Origin: Vanilla planifolia
Lineage: Eukaryota; Streptophyta; Magnoliopsida; Asparagales; Orchidaceae
Assembly (NCBI GenBank): GCA_023846275.1
Contig: CM043868.1
Coordinates: forward strand, 15,719,755 to 15,783,754
Direction: 5' to 3'
Length of the DNA: 64,000 nt
Shown: positions 1 through 14,500 of the stretch, in pieces
Numbering within the stretch: position 1 is the stretch's first letter
How the letters are laid out: each line of letters starts with the position of its first letter
The notes under the pieces: model-generated
Databases searched by the model: none
Told to the model about the DNA's origin: nothing
The model's input: the letters and a program-made list of their open reading frames with translations, nothing else
Made by a program: the position numbers and the translations under genes

Positions 1-2300
1 TATTCTTTATTGCATTGTCTACTAACTTGTTACTTTTAGTTATCAGTTTATCTACTAAGCTATGAAGCTTATTTTTTACTTATATTATAGGTCATCTTAT
101 AAAAAGTATTGAGCTTAAGAACCTAATGATATTTGATATAGGTTCTTGAGACAACAATATAAGGTCTGTTGGGATGTTATTTTCACGTGTTTTATTATTT
201 GATATCGTATTTGAACTTTGTATTTTATAATTTTACTTGTGTATTGTTGTAACTTGTGTTTTGGTTTTGAAAAATATGATTTGATAAACTAATATTTTTT
301 TATCATTATCTCTTTTTGAAGAATTGTTGTGTTAGTCATTTTACTATTAGTTTGATGTTTTCTTGACATCATTTCATATTTTATGCATTATGGAGTAGAA
401 AGATTAAGCGAGGCATAACAAACACATTGCATCATTTAATAGAATTTTTTTAATAAATTAATTTAAAATCTATATTAACTAAGATAAAAAAATAGATAGA
501 TTAAAGTATAGCACTTATATCATCGATTCATAAACATCACAAAAAATAACCATTATGATTTGCATAAAAGTATCAATTGAAGTAGTCATTTTTTTATGAT
601 GCATATAGATTTTATAATTTTTTTAATTAAATTAGATAAAGATATTTCTTTACTTAATAATGCATAGATGACCATAAAGAGTGAATTTTATAAAGTTAAA
701 ATTAGTAGGTTATGATAAAAAAAATTTTGACTAACTTTTTTAAATAGAGAACATATATTGGGTAAGAGAATTTTAATTTGATTATAAATAAAGGGGCTAT
801 TAAGGGCAAATATTTTCTTGAATAGCATAATAGAGGTTATTAAAATAAAATTTATAGGTTTAACTTCGAAAAAATTAGAAATTTCTTAACAATAAAAGAT
901 CATAGGCAGTTATAAACATCTCCAACAACTCCTATATACTTATCATCCATAGCTTGTAAATTATTTAGACTTTGAGTCATATTAGCTAGGGATAATTTGG
1001 GACAACTCAAATTATTGTATTACATTCCAAGCTTATTTTTCTTCATTGGAGCACATTTTCATGTATTCTAATTGTTATCATTATTTTTAATGTTATTTCA
1101 TAATTCATTTATTTTTATCGTTGCATGTACCAATCTTATGCTGGCACATACATTTGTGGGTTTCAAATTCAATTAGAAAATTTAGATATACACATAATAT
1201 ATTAAATAAGAGTGTAAGAAGGCTATTTGACAACCTATTAGTGATCTTAAGCAAGTGGTTCTTTTTAAGTTTGTTTGGTTGCATTTTTTAATCATTTTTT
1301 TGTATTTTTGGTCTTCTTATTCTTTGAGTTTGTGTTGTGTAAACATGTGAGAACAATTATTATTGATGTTTTCAGCTTGTCACTATCGTGAAAATAAAAT
1401 TTAAAATTTTGAAATAGAATTATTTTAATTTTAATTAGATTTATGAATGTTTGATATGTATTGAATTTCAATCAAATCTTTGATGCGATGCACATTAAGA
1501 GTTTTTTTTCTAATGTTTTGATGATTTATTTTACTATTATTTGTCATGTCTTGTTCTACTCGTGTTTATGTTGATTATATACTTTATTTATTTGTTTTTT
1601 AATTGATTAACTCAATTTTTTGTAGGCAAATCAGAAAATATATACGTATTGAATCACAAAAATACAAGCTAAATGCTATTTTATCAAGTTTTAACAACGC
1701 AAACAAAAGAGATAAAACCAATATAGCAACATTCCAAGCACAATCATATGGTTGAGAAAAAAAAAGTCCTAATTGTAATATGGAGAAACTTCATTGTGCA
1801 TTCCATAAGCATAACACAATTTAGATTTTCATAAAAAAAGTTTATCTTTTTATACTGAAACCTAATCCTTAAATACTTAATTTAGAGATAAAATATTACA
1901 AATCAAAATAGCAATTAATTTAGAATAGACAAATGACTTGGGTGTCTTGCAAATTGTCTAAGACAATCTAAATCAATCAATTGAAGCCATTTAATTGTTG
2001 TCCTAAGGTGGTTTATATAGGCCACTAAAAGCATAATAAATCTGAAATTACTTGGACCAATGAAAGCATAATAAGGAGGTTATGAAATATAAGTTTATAA
2101 CCTTCATGTCACTTAAAAAATAATATAAATATGACTCATATGCAAATAATACATATATAAACCTTCTTTTGTAAGTTAAAGTCAAATGAAAAGAAAAAAA
2201 TAATGTAATCATTATGATCTTAATGGATTTAGAGACATAGGGTTTATTTGTTGAAAATAAATAAGTTAATTTAGGAATTTTTAAAGACTAGAAGAGCAAG
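1..2300. other. AT-rich 5' flank of the ligase gene
   Basis: No open frame of coding character, no domain and no repeat pair was recognised. It includes whatever distal promoter the ligase gene has. Confidence 0.5.
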
Positions 2301-2352
2301 TTTATGAAAACATTTATGCTAATAAAAAAATATTAAAGTTTTTGATGTAATG

Positions 2353-2360
2353 TTTATAAA
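2353..2360 (+). promoter_or_regulatory. Possible TATA box of the ligase gene
   Basis: TTTATAAA lies 206 bp before the chosen ATG. The DNA between is more GC-rich and purine-rich than the flank, as a transcribed leader might be. The region is so AT-rich that chance matches are likely, so this is only a candidate. Confidence 0.25.
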
Positions 2361-2565
2361 AAATATAGCAAAAAGAGAGAGAGCGGCTATGAAATTACTC
2401 CCAAAAGAAAGGTCGGGGCAAATAAATAAAAGCAGACAAGATGTTCGACGAACAAAAGAGGAGAGCAGAATTTGTTTAGACTCTACCGGCCGATTGGCCT
2501 TCTTTTTATTGATTTCGGGGGATTTTCCGGGAGGTTTGCGCGGATCATATTTGCTTGCAAGAAGA

Positions 2566-5500
2566 ATGGTTAGGGGTTCGATCGGCAAACTTCTTACCCG
2601 ACAGCTTTCGCTTGCTGGAAGATGGCAACAGCAGCAGCTGAGGCGGCTCAACATCCACGAATACCAGGTTAGCATTCAAGGGTCCAAAGCTATTATTGAT
2701 ATTTCTATTAGCATGTTCATGATCTCTTTGTTTTTTCTGATACATAGGATTCCTTTCAACGATTTTCAATTTTTTTTCAAGTAACGATGAACATGGATCT
2801 ATTAAATTAAGCTAGTGGAGTGCAGGGTGCAGAATTGATGGGGAAGTACGGAATAAATGTTCCAAAGGGTGTTGCCGTGTCCTCTGTTGAGGAGGTGAAA
2901 CAAGCCATCAAGAATGTTTTCCCTTCTGAAAAGGAGGTACCTGTTATTTATTTTTGTTTTGCTTTGTGGGTTGACTTAAATTACCGAATTTGAATCATCC
3001 CAAATATCCAACCTCATTGTAATGTACCCCGATCTTCTTCCAAACTACCCAATTTTTTCTTACAAATTTACTACCCTACAGTAAATCTTACCCCAGGAGC
3101 GAGACTGGGATGTCGGATCCTAACTTATTCCAACTCTTTAATCCAAACCAAACAGGGCCTTAGTCCTTATTTCCTGAACATGTTTATATTTGGTTGTAGG
3201 TTGTGGTGAAAAGTCAAATTCTTGCTGGTGGAAGAGGTTTAGGCCATTTCATAAGTGGTCTTAAGGGTGGAGTACACATTGTGAAAACTGAGGAAGCGGC
3301 CGAACTAGCTGGTATGCTGTGTCATATTACCATTGCTTCTTCCTTTATGTATTAAAAATTCTATATTTTCCTTACTGATTTTGCTGTTTTTGCCTTTCAA
3401 AAATTGGAAAACTGTGTGAAGGCATACATAAGAAAGAGTGGATTTGGATACTCGTTCTAAATTTAGTAAAGGCATGTACTTTGGATATCTTGAGAAAAGA
3501 AGCTTCTTAATTTTAACTTTAAATTTTGCTTTTGAAGCCTCTAATTGCAACATTAACCTTTTTAATAATAAATGACATTATTTAGGCTGCAATCCTACCA
3601 CATAATTTGTAAATAATTATAAGCATTGGAAAGTTGACCATTAAAAAAGTGAAAAAGACCCTCTAGCATTGAAGTTATGGTTGGATAGAATTGCAAGCTG
3701 TGTTGTATTATATGGTGTTATGGACTTGTCATTGGAGCAATACCTATTGTGCCCATGAAGTATTTTTTGATGTCCAATTTGGTATAACTTTCAAGTAATT
3801 TTTTTGGGATTAACTTAGGTTATCTAAATCTTGGTGTTAAAAGTTAACCCAATCAAATTGGGGTGAATTGTGCTAAATTTCCTCTTGATCATGACTATTG
3901 TTCACAAATTGATGGAGCATTTGGTTTCCTCTCATAGCAATTTTTTCTTTTGGCTATTCAAGGGCTTCCTTGAGCACCACATGATATTAAAGGTCATTTT
4001 CAATGGGCTTCGTTGCATTAGAGTTATGATTGGACCCTTATTGTTGAAGTCTTTTTGAGAAACACGTGGCCTAAGTAGATCCAGTTTGTTGTTGCATTGA
4101 AGGTTCCATAATAATTCCTTGAACATCGCATGGCACTCAAGGGAAATCCAATGCTCTTCTTAGTGTTGGGAAGCAATTTTTCAACCACAAGAATTGTGTC
4201 AACTATTGAAGAATTGTCATATGTTTTCAAATCAGCATTTTTGTCTCATGAAATGCTCAAGCACATGAATGTGCTCTTCATACCTACCTTGGAACATTTA
4301 CCTCATCTTTTTAGCCTCCACTTCCGTGGGCAAATATAACTAATTATGACTTGTCAGTCGTTAGTTAAACTTTATTCAAGTTAGTTATAACAAATTTCTA
4401 GTTGTATCAAAAAGTAAAGAAATGACATCATTTGGATTTTATTGACTTAAATGTTTACAAATATGACCCTAAAGCACTAATTTTTGGGCTAATTTGTGAT
4501 CTTAGACTTTTTAAGTCTAATCTTGACATTGAGTATCTATTTCTTTTTCTTTATACTCTTATTTCTTGCCAAGTTCAGTCTAGACTTATTGATGAACTTT
4601 TTCTCTATATTCTTCATCACGCTTTCGTGTAGTTCTCTTTCTGTGAAATAAATTTTTACTTTTTCTTGATCCCAATTGTTACAACAATATTTGCCCCATC
4701 CCTTTATCTTAGTTAGATTCAAGCTATGATAACTTCTTTTGGCCAAACCATGTTGTGCGAGTTATCTTATGAGGCAAGAATAAACTGAATTTAACAAGTT
4801 CTAATTCTATATTAAATTATGAATCAAGTAGGTTTTGGATAATTAACAATGACCTAGGTGGGTTAATTTACTTTTTGGATTAAAACAATTAACATCCATT
4901 CTTAATTGCCCCCTAGAGTTCTTTGAACTCATGATAGATTTTTGAAATTTTGTGTACTTTTATTTGCAAAAATATTGTGGTGTCTTGTAGTTATAGCTTA
5001 CTTTTTTTATGGGTAGATCAAGTTGCAATGGAATATATTTGTTTTTCAAATCACATGTTTTCTTTTTATCATAACTTGGTTATATAGTTTTTTGTTTGAT
5101 TGTTAACTTAGGTTTTTTTTATTTGACTATTTAGTAGTTCAACTCAGGTTAAGAAAATGAAAGCATGATGTTAAGACTAAGTGTAAGGAAAGTTGATAAA
5201 CTTAAATTGACATATATACTATGCATAGACTCAAATGCTAAACAATATAGTGCATGTAATATAAGTATATGTCTAATTTAGCCAAAATTAGTGAACTTGT
5301 TGCATTATTTATTTCACATTAGTTGTGTTTTGAAGTGATAAAGAAATACCAAAAGAAAATAAAAAGAGGCCATGATGCCTATCAAACGCAATGTCTTGTT
5401 GTCACGCACCATGTTTCATCAACACTAGAGAACCTCAATCATGTGGTAATAAAGCGAGGGAGGATTCTAGTTGGATCTAGCGCCTTTAGCCAAGAACTGC

Positions 5501-8500
5501 TATAAGAAGATCTTCGGGCTTAATTGAGTGCCAGTTGATCCATGGCAACACAAGAGCCCCCTTCTTAGAAAACTTTCTCAAAAACCTTAAAATTGGATCT
5601 CACATTGCCTTTGCTCATGCCTTTCGCTACTCGAAACCTCTTCATTTGCCCGAAGAGCTCGAAGTCTCCTTTGCCTAAGCTCGAAACATCGAAAGCCATC
5701 TTTTGCTTAAAGCCTTATTTTGCCTTGAAGCATCGAAGAGATCCCTTTTCTTGCCCCTCAGCTTCTTCTTGCCTGAGCCTTGTTCATTTGAAAGGTTCCT
5801 CTCTACTCTTTTCTTTACTTGAAGCTCTTTCTATGCCTGTGGAGTTGAAACCCTCCCTCTGCCTAAGGCAATGAATCCCTTCCTCTACCTAGGGCATCGA
5901 ACCCTTCCATTGCCCAAGTCATCGAAGCGTTTTCTCTACTTGAATCTTAATTGGAAATGCTCGAGCCTTTCATCCCTTTGTCTCAAACATTAAAAGCACC
6001 TCTCATTCGGGGCATCAAAGCTTATTTTCTCTAGCCGAATGATAATTTCCTTGCTCAAAGGTTCCTTGCTATCCGAGATTCAGTACCATTGCTGCTGAAG
6101 CCTTTTACTTTACCCTTAGACTCTATTCTCTACTATCAAATGTATTATAAGATGCTTGACTTAGCAAGCTGCTTGAATGCTCTACAAGCTGCTTGGAGTC
6201 CCTTTTAAACTGACTAGAAGCTCTTTTAGGGGCCCAAATGCTCTATAAGCAACCCGAACACTCTATAAATTGCTCGCAAGCTCTTGTTGCAACAATAAAC
6301 TATCAAAAGCTTTTACAAGTTGCTCAAATGAGCCCCTTGCAAGATTAACCTTCTCATCTCCAATACAAGGAAGCTTTTATTTAAATTCTTTGAATCCTTT
6401 TTTTTGTATTGACATTTTTTGGCACCTTCTATGGAAACAAATAAGCTGAAATGAAGAATTGCGAGGGAGCCTCATTTATTCTAAACGAAGAAGCACTTGG
6501 CAATCGTAGTCAAGAGGTAGTAGATGTCCTTGCATCTCTACCTCAAATCTTACAAGTCTCAAAATCTTCTCTTTTATATATTAGTAATCCTTCCCATTTT
6601 CTAACAATAGATGAAACATTTTACCAATTCACTCTCCTTACATTTATAGGTGAGCATATTAGATTTAGCATGGCTACCTTATTAAGGGAACTTCTATCAA
6701 ACATCTCTCCTAACAAAAAAAACTACTTGAAGCTTTTCTCATGACACCTGAATCTCATTACATCATTACTTCAAAAAATTCTTTATTATATATGCTCTCA
6801 CACTTCACCCCGTCAATAACCTAGCAATACCTTATAGTATAAGATCTTTTAGCTCTCACTCAAATGACATCCTCTTCTACTATTGACGTAGTCTTGAGGC
6901 ACCATCAACACTTCTATTCGATATACCTCAAAGACCCCTTATTACCCCGATAAGGAGCATTATTTTCTTTGGGCATATTGCGTATAACTCATATGTCATT
7001 AAGGAGGTTTCTTTATTTATAGAAGATATCCTTTTAATACCTCTATTTCTTAAACTTTAGTGCCAAACTCTTCCTTTAATTATGGCAACTTAAACCTGCA
7101 CATTTTCTCGAGAGAATTCGAGACAATGGCCTCCTTGCATATCATGATTGGACATGTAAGATGTAAGATTTTCTCTTCTTATTTTAAGGATGCAGTTTTA
7201 GTGGTTTTGAAAGATGTCCTATAGATTAATGTTTTCATTTAATCAATTCGAAACGCTATTTTTTTCATCATTTGCTAATTGTGTTAGAATTAAGGTGTCT
7301 TTAAATCTCTTCTTGAACCAAGACATCATCTATTTGAACCACTTTAAGTTTTTCTCCAATACTTTAAGAGTGCTCTTGAAGTAATAGATAAGGAACACTT
7401 TTGACATACTTGTGTTGCCTTCATTAGATCTTTTCGACAAGGAAACTTTTAGAAATTCTTGATTAGATGTTTACCGAGCTCCCTGCAAGAAATTAATAGA
7501 TTTATTTGCTTTATCAAGAGTTTTCCTTGGCTTTATTTGGAAAATTGGAAGGAAAAACACCTTTGCTTTCAAGACCCTCAATTAGGCATGACAAATATGA
7601 CCCTCAAAAGGTTTTTCGAGACGACCACCTTCTTTGGGGATACTAAGCTCAATATTTCAGTACTCCCTAAAGCTTGCTACTAGAAAAAAATATTGATAGC
7701 AACAAAATGAGATGAATTGTATCAGAAGTTTAAGACACTCTCAGGGGATTAACGAAGCATAAGAAAATTTTACAGATATCACAAGGATCATGAGACTATT
7801 AAATCAAGAGATTATTAAAAGATCTCCTCTAGGAGTATCAGGTAAAAAGTTTTGAACCTATCTTTACCTCTAATAGACTTGTAAAGCCAAGTGTTGTTCA
7901 ATCCTAAATTGAGAAGAATGGCCAGACTCTTCAATTAGAATTAAAAGATAATGACAATATGCTTGTTAGAATTGTCTATATTATCACAGAGTGGAAGTAG
8001 TCCAAGTCTACTTTGCAGTCTTTTGAGAGAACCCTAGTTGCCAATGTGACAAATCGGCAACACGATTTGTTTTCCATATCCTTCAGATATGAGGATATCT
8101 CACCTCTTGGCAACCCTCATAATGACGCCATAGTAGTCTCGGGGATGATTGCAAACGTTGAAGTTTGTTGCATGCTTATCGATGTTGGAAGCTCAATAAA
8201 GAACCTTTTGGATGATTTCAACAAGATCAGTGTTAGTTGAAGCCTTATCTCTTGGCCATTGGTTAACTTGTGGGCTTTTTGGGAGAATCTATAAAGCTAG
8301 TATGAATTATCATGCTATCATTAATAATGCATATGATTGCCTTGTAAAAGTGATGATGAATTTATTCAAAACGATAGTTTCAATATCATACTCTGCATAA
8401 ATTCAATACCTTGATAGGCATGTTTTAAGTACAAGGGGACTTTTTTACAATTAAGAAGATGCTTCCTTAACATTATAAAAACTACAATTAAGCTAACATT

Positions 8501-11500
8501 TTCAATTATAAAAAAGTTGTTAATCTTATCTCTCATTTTCTTTCTTTCCTTCTTGATTCTTTTGAACTAACAAAGCTTGTTACTATTTCTATTAATCAAG
8601 ATGAAAAAGGAGGCTACCTTCAAGCTTTTAGTCGAATATCTTGACATTTTTGCATGGGTGCTCTTAGACATACTAAAGATAGATCACTCAACAATCCAAC
8701 AATCTCTCCTTATAGATCATAGGGTTCAAACCATTTGACAAAAGAAATGAGTGTTTGACATCAAGAAGCAAAAGACACTCGAAAAAGAAGTATCTAAGTT
8801 AATTGAGGCCAATTTTATCTAATTAATCTTCTATCCCGATTGACTAGAAAATGTGGTGTTTATGAAGAAAAGCCATAATAAATAATGCACGTGGATTGAT
8901 TATTCCAATCTCAATTATGTTAGCTTGAAAGATGATATCCTTTACCTTGAATTAACATCATTGTGGATTTGGTTGCTGGTTTTATTTATTTTAACTTTTT
9001 AAATGTATTCTTAGGAGACCATCAAATTAAGATAATGAAAGATGTTGAGGAGAAATTTCATTCATTGTTGACTTTGGGAGTTTCTATTATTGGGTTATTA
9101 GGCTAAAAAATATTAGAGAATGACTTATCAAAGGATGATCGACACCGTCTTCTAAAGTCAAAAAAGCAGGAACCTCGAGGCTTATGTGGATGATTTCTTA
9201 GTAAAAGACATTGCCTTTGAGGGGCATCTAGAAGATTTAAGAGAGATTTTTAAGAATTGCTAAAAATTCAACCTCAAACTCAACCCCTTGATGGGTACTT
9301 TTGGCACAACATCAAAAATTTTTTTTGACAACATGGAATTGATGGAAGGGATCCAAGTCAAACTTAACAAGATAAAGTGATCTTCTAGACATGTCTTCTT
9401 TGAAGGTCCTAAGAGATGTACAATGCCTTATTGTATGTATTAATTTTCAAAGTAAGAGAACAAGTTTAGACATTTTCAAACTTTTTCATAATAAGTGTAG
9501 ACTTCAGTAGATTGAGGATTGTGAGGTCTTTCAAGAGTTTAAAGCTTATATATCACACCATTTTAGTTTGAGTAATTTGGTGTATGGGGAACCTCTGTTC
9601 ATTTACCTAATGACCTGAAGCTTTGTCATCAGTTCTATATTGATTTGAGTAGATGAAGATACTCAACATTCCATTATTACGTTTCTTACACTCTGAAAAA
9701 TAGAGTCAAGATATTCTTTTGTTGAAAAGATGACATTGGCTCTTCTCATGTCTACTTAGTGATTACAACTATACTTGTAATCCCACACCATCAATGTTAT
9801 CATGGATAAGCCTTTGAAAGGCATCCTCTTATCAATAGAGGCCTTGGTGAGGTTGTCAAAATGGGTCATTGAGCTTAGCTAATTCAAAATTGACTTTGTA
9901 CCTTACTATTATCTGAAATCTCAAGTTCTTGCTGATTTTCAATTCGAGGGGTTTTTCTACGAAGTCAGAGCCTTAGGCTTCATCATTAGACACTTGGAAA
10001 ATATTTGTAGATGATACCTTGAGATAAGAGTCATATGGATCAATTTCATTCTACTAAATCTATAATGGGCTAAGCTAAAAGAAGGAACTAGAATCAACTT
10101 TTCAATCGCGAACAACTAAATTGAGTATGAGATTTTGATAGTTGGGTTAAAGTTTGAAAGTCAAACATTTATTGGTTTTCAATAATTCCCAACTAGTTGT
10201 TAGCTAAGTCTATAACTCATTTGAATTCAAGGACTCAATTCTTAAAGTATATAGAACAATGGTACAATCTCTCCTACAAATATTTGATTTACTTAGCCTC
10301 ATTCAAGTCCCTTGTGAACAAAATTAGGAGACATTAGCTAGCTAATAAAGGGGACCTTCGGGATAATTTCCCCTCCCTTTAAGAGGCTATGCATCGAGAT
10401 CATGAGGGCACCAATCCTTAGCCCTGAGAGTTCTACTTGTTGGATAAATCCTTGAGAAACCTACCTTGACATGAGATCTTACCTCATTAAAAATTAGATG
10501 CAAGAAGAATTAAGTGATAGACCCAGTACTATGTCTTGATTGAGGATTAAATCTATTGAAAATCCTACCTCAAGTCTCAAATATGTCCATTCATCCAAAG
10601 TTGCAGGCATCATAAAAAAATACATTATGGAGAATGTGGCAACCATGTCTCTAGTTATAGTCTAGCTATGCAAACTATAAGATAAAGGTTTTTCTAACTT
10701 AAAATGCAAGAAGATATAGCATTATTTGTTAAAAGATGTAATTAGTGTTAGTTTTATGCTCCTTTCTTTGATAATTAGCAGCCCAAATGAAAGTTATCAA
10801 CATTTTTTGGCCTTTCTTTGTCTAGGCTATGGATTTCCTTGGACCTTTCCTTAAGTTAGAGGTGGACGAAAATTCTTTCTTGTCACAGTCGACTTCTTTG
10901 CAAATTGGATTAAGGCTAAACCTTTTGTCAATAGACAATAATAGAAGTGTGTAACTTTTTTAGACATATATTAAGTCGATTTGGAGTTTCTTCACTTGTA
11001 ATATCTAAAAACACAATGATGTCCCAAGTTGAGATGCTATGAAATTTTTACAAAAAATATGATTGTCACTTGAAATATGCCTTTTTGGTCTATCGTTGAG
11101 CAAATGGCTAAGTGGTGGTAGAAAACAAAAGCTTGTTAAAGATTCTAAAGTCCTATCTCAAAAAAAGGACTTGGGCTTGATGAGATTCTCAACGTGTTAT
11201 GGGATATTGTACCCCTTTTACCAAAACGAGAGAGTCTTTATACTCTCTGGTTTATGGCATAGAACTTATGCTTCTGGTGAAGATCAATCACTCCATTGTA
11301 CAGGTTTATACATTTCGAAAGTGCTAAGATGTAGTTGAGGCCCAACATATAGGAAGCTTAAGCTAGATCTACTCAAAGAGAAATGTCTCTAGGCACATTT
11401 AAGTTAGTTCAACAGAAAGCGTAGTATGGAAAAATACTTCGATGAATACATTAAAAGACGTTCTTTCAAGGTTAGGGATTCTTTCTGAGAAAGTGCGAGG

Positions 11501-14500
11501 TCTCAAATTGATAGAAAGGCTTGGTAAACTAGCTCCAAACTGGGAGGGGTCATACCTCATCAAAACAATTGTTAGAGCAAATACCTATTAGCTTTAGACA
11601 ATAGAAATTGTCGAGCTTCTACGATCCTGGGGTAGGGATCGCTTGAAAAAGTTATATTCCTAAAATGTTAATATCATCAAAGATATTGATTTGATCTATT
11701 GGCCTTATGCATCACATTACTTATTAACTTAACAGAGGCCCCTTTCTAAGTAAAAAAAATTTATCAAAATGTTCAATACCAAATCTGTGCAAATATCACT
11801 TGAGACCCTGTCATTTTTTGGTTTAAGTTAATACAAATCTTTTGGCAATTAACCTAATTGAATCATCTCTTGAATTTCATCTAGGTGTTTTAATGTCACT
11901 TAAAACTTGTGCCTTCACATAACAATCATTTAGAAGCTCGATAAGCTTATCCTTGATTGACATCATGATTGCCCCAACTTCAAAAGGCTTAAAGAGGAAT
12001 GATCTTGACTCCTTCACTTCACCTTCATTGTTAAATTTTTGCATGAAGGATACAAGAGATAAGGTCTTGGCTTCTTCTTATCTTTCATTTTTATTTCATC
12101 ACATGAAGACTTCAAGAAGCATGTTGTCCTCACCTTCTTTTTGTTGCTAATATGTTACATGAAGGTCTTAAGAAATATGGTCTTACTTCCTCTCCTTTCA
12201 ATCACATTAACACCTCTAGAAGAATTGGTCTTGAGTCCCACTCTCTCCCCTTACTTCATTATCTAATCAAATGAAGGTCACATCAAGTCAAATGCCCTCC
12301 CTTCACTCACTATTAAAGGTTAAGAGTAGCTCTTCCATTGTCCTCTCTTCATTGCCATGGTAAAAGAACTCTTAAGAGTAGCCTTTACTTTCCACCATCA
12401 TTACTGCACCAATTTATAACCTTAAAGTGCAAAGTTCTCATCTTTTTACCCATACTCGAGTGTTCGACTTATTCCATAAGATAGTATGAGTCTCTCAAGC
12501 AAAACATTTATAATGACATTTGAATAAAAAATGTTTATTTTCTCAAGATTGCAACATAAACTTTTGCAAGAGTTATCAACAAAAAAACTTCATTGTCTAA
12601 GTACCAATGATAGCTATTTTTGGGAAACATCTATATGATATCTTTTCAATCCTTTTTCTTTCGGGAGACCTAACTCTTTTTGAGCACGTGACATTTTAAA
12701 AGCAACTAGTGTAATATCTTAATGGTTGGATCAGATAGATTGATCACTTTTTTGAAAATTTAAAATTACATGTTATTCTGATATATTAATTTCTTGACAA
12801 ATGCTTGTAGGAAACTCTCCATTATAACATAAATAATGACATAAATAATTTGGGGACCGAATGAAGAGGCAAAGAAATATCAAATGAAAATAAAAAGAAG
12901 TCATGATACCTATTAAGTGCACAACGCCTTGCTATTGTGCATGGCAATTCGTTTGCACCAGAGAACCTCGATCATCATATAAGAGTAAAGTGAGGGAGGA
13001 GAAATCATTGTTAATTTTTCGCATGCTTGTATGATTGCTATTGGATGTCATGATTATATTGTACTTGTGATAGTACTCAAATGATATATCTTAAACCTGG
13101 CATGGCTACCAAAAACTTGTCTTTGTTGGAATCCTCGTTGACGTTAAGAGTGGTTTGCTGCCACATGAGCTAGTGAAGAGGTGTGCAGAATCGTTATTTT
13201 GAGATAATGAGATTAAAGAGATGAAAGCACGCAATAAGAGGAAGACATTCTCACTAATAAGAGGGAGGAAAAAATAGAAGAATATAATTTTGGTTATGCA
13301 ACTTGACTTGGTAGCCTATTATGTTAGAAGAATTCTTCTATTTTGTTGAAGATTACATTGTTATTTTCTTAATAGGTTACAAAGAAAATCAGTGAGGAAA
13401 AATTGCAGAGAAATGGAGAACAAGATGAAGATAGAGAGAGCTGGGATGAAGTAGTTGTAGGCGAGTATCTTGTCTATTGATTTGTTTGATTATGATGTGA
13501 ATGTCTTGTTGTTGCTCTGGGTTTGGTCTCAAGGTTAGTTATTTTAGTGGAAGCTATAGTGGTCATCTTTGATCAGACATGGTTATTGAGGCCTGTTGAT
13601 TGGTATGATTATGATGTGATAATATTGGGTGAATGGAACATCTAAGATGATAAATCTTGAGATTTTGGCATATTTCTTGCAATAAATGGTTTGTAGCTAC
13701 TAGTAGCGGAAAGAACTAGGTGATAGTTGCTATTTGAGCTTTGGTAACTTGACTAAGGAAGACCATGCCAATCCCATCGATTATGGACATGTTGTCAAGG
13801 AGAACTAGAGATGTTGAGGTTGACAGTGTGGTCAAAAGGAGGCTAAAGAAGTCTTGGTCGATGAGTAACTATGAAGGAATTGTTGGAGAGGGACAATTCC
13901 TATCATGATGTCTGGAATAAAAAAGTGTGAAGACTATTTTTTGGTTTCTTGAATCAAATGCCTATTGTTTGAGGGAATGAGGCACTTGCTGAGAGAAGCT
14001 CTCAACAAGAATTTCTCACTAAGAGATAGGTAAGTGTAGGCCAAAAAGTTTAAGGAAATGTTGCAAAAATAATTCTTAATTTCTACCTTTCTTGTCTCCT
14101 TTAGGATTGTGTTACTACACTAGAAAGGAGTTGCTACCAAGCAAAATGTGGTTTACAAGCGATAAATATGGCGAAGCACTCCTACCTATCACCGATTACC
14201 CTATTGTTCGCTTCAATCCTAGATGATGTCTCATTAATGGGTTGCTTAGTAAAATAATTTTCTAGAAAACCAATGCCAAGGGAACTAAGGTGAGCTACAT
14301 TGTATGTTTTTTTTCTTTGGTTACCTTTAATGTTGTACTTTGTGGTGTACATTTCAAGGGAGCATGTTCTTGAAATAGGTTTTTTATTGAACCTAGAATT
14401 ATTTTCTAAGTTTTTTTTGATAAGGTTGCAAATTGCTTCTTAACAGGGGAAGAGCTTGCTCTTGAGTGAAATTGGCATCAAAGGTTGATGATCAAATAAG

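Larger units (their letters stand above)
5331..13000 (+). mobile_element. Degenerate Ty3/gypsy (Tat-like) retrotransposon in intron 3, sense orientation
   Basis: A pair of direct repeats (5331-5464 and 12862-13000) brackets about 7.4 kb of interior, whose order is leader, short repeats, gag-like region, protease, reverse transcriptase, RNase H, integrase. The repeats share a recognisable run of about 135 bp with many substitutions; both end at a GAGGGAGGA block, after which they diverge. They are read as the surviving 3' ends of two LTRs; full LTR starts were not found. The RNase H spacer (KWVIELS, then QVLADF) and the integrase C-terminal [10 protein letters not shown] are typical of plant Tat-lineage gypsy elements. 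The element is on the same strand as the host gene. Many stops and shifts mark it as old and inactive. Confidence 0.75.

Noticed and set aside
2350-2784. 144-codon frame as the true ligase N-terminus
   Set aside because: Only the part from 2566 to the donor at 2667 matches the family. The upstream 72 codons have no similarity and the last codons run into intron 1.
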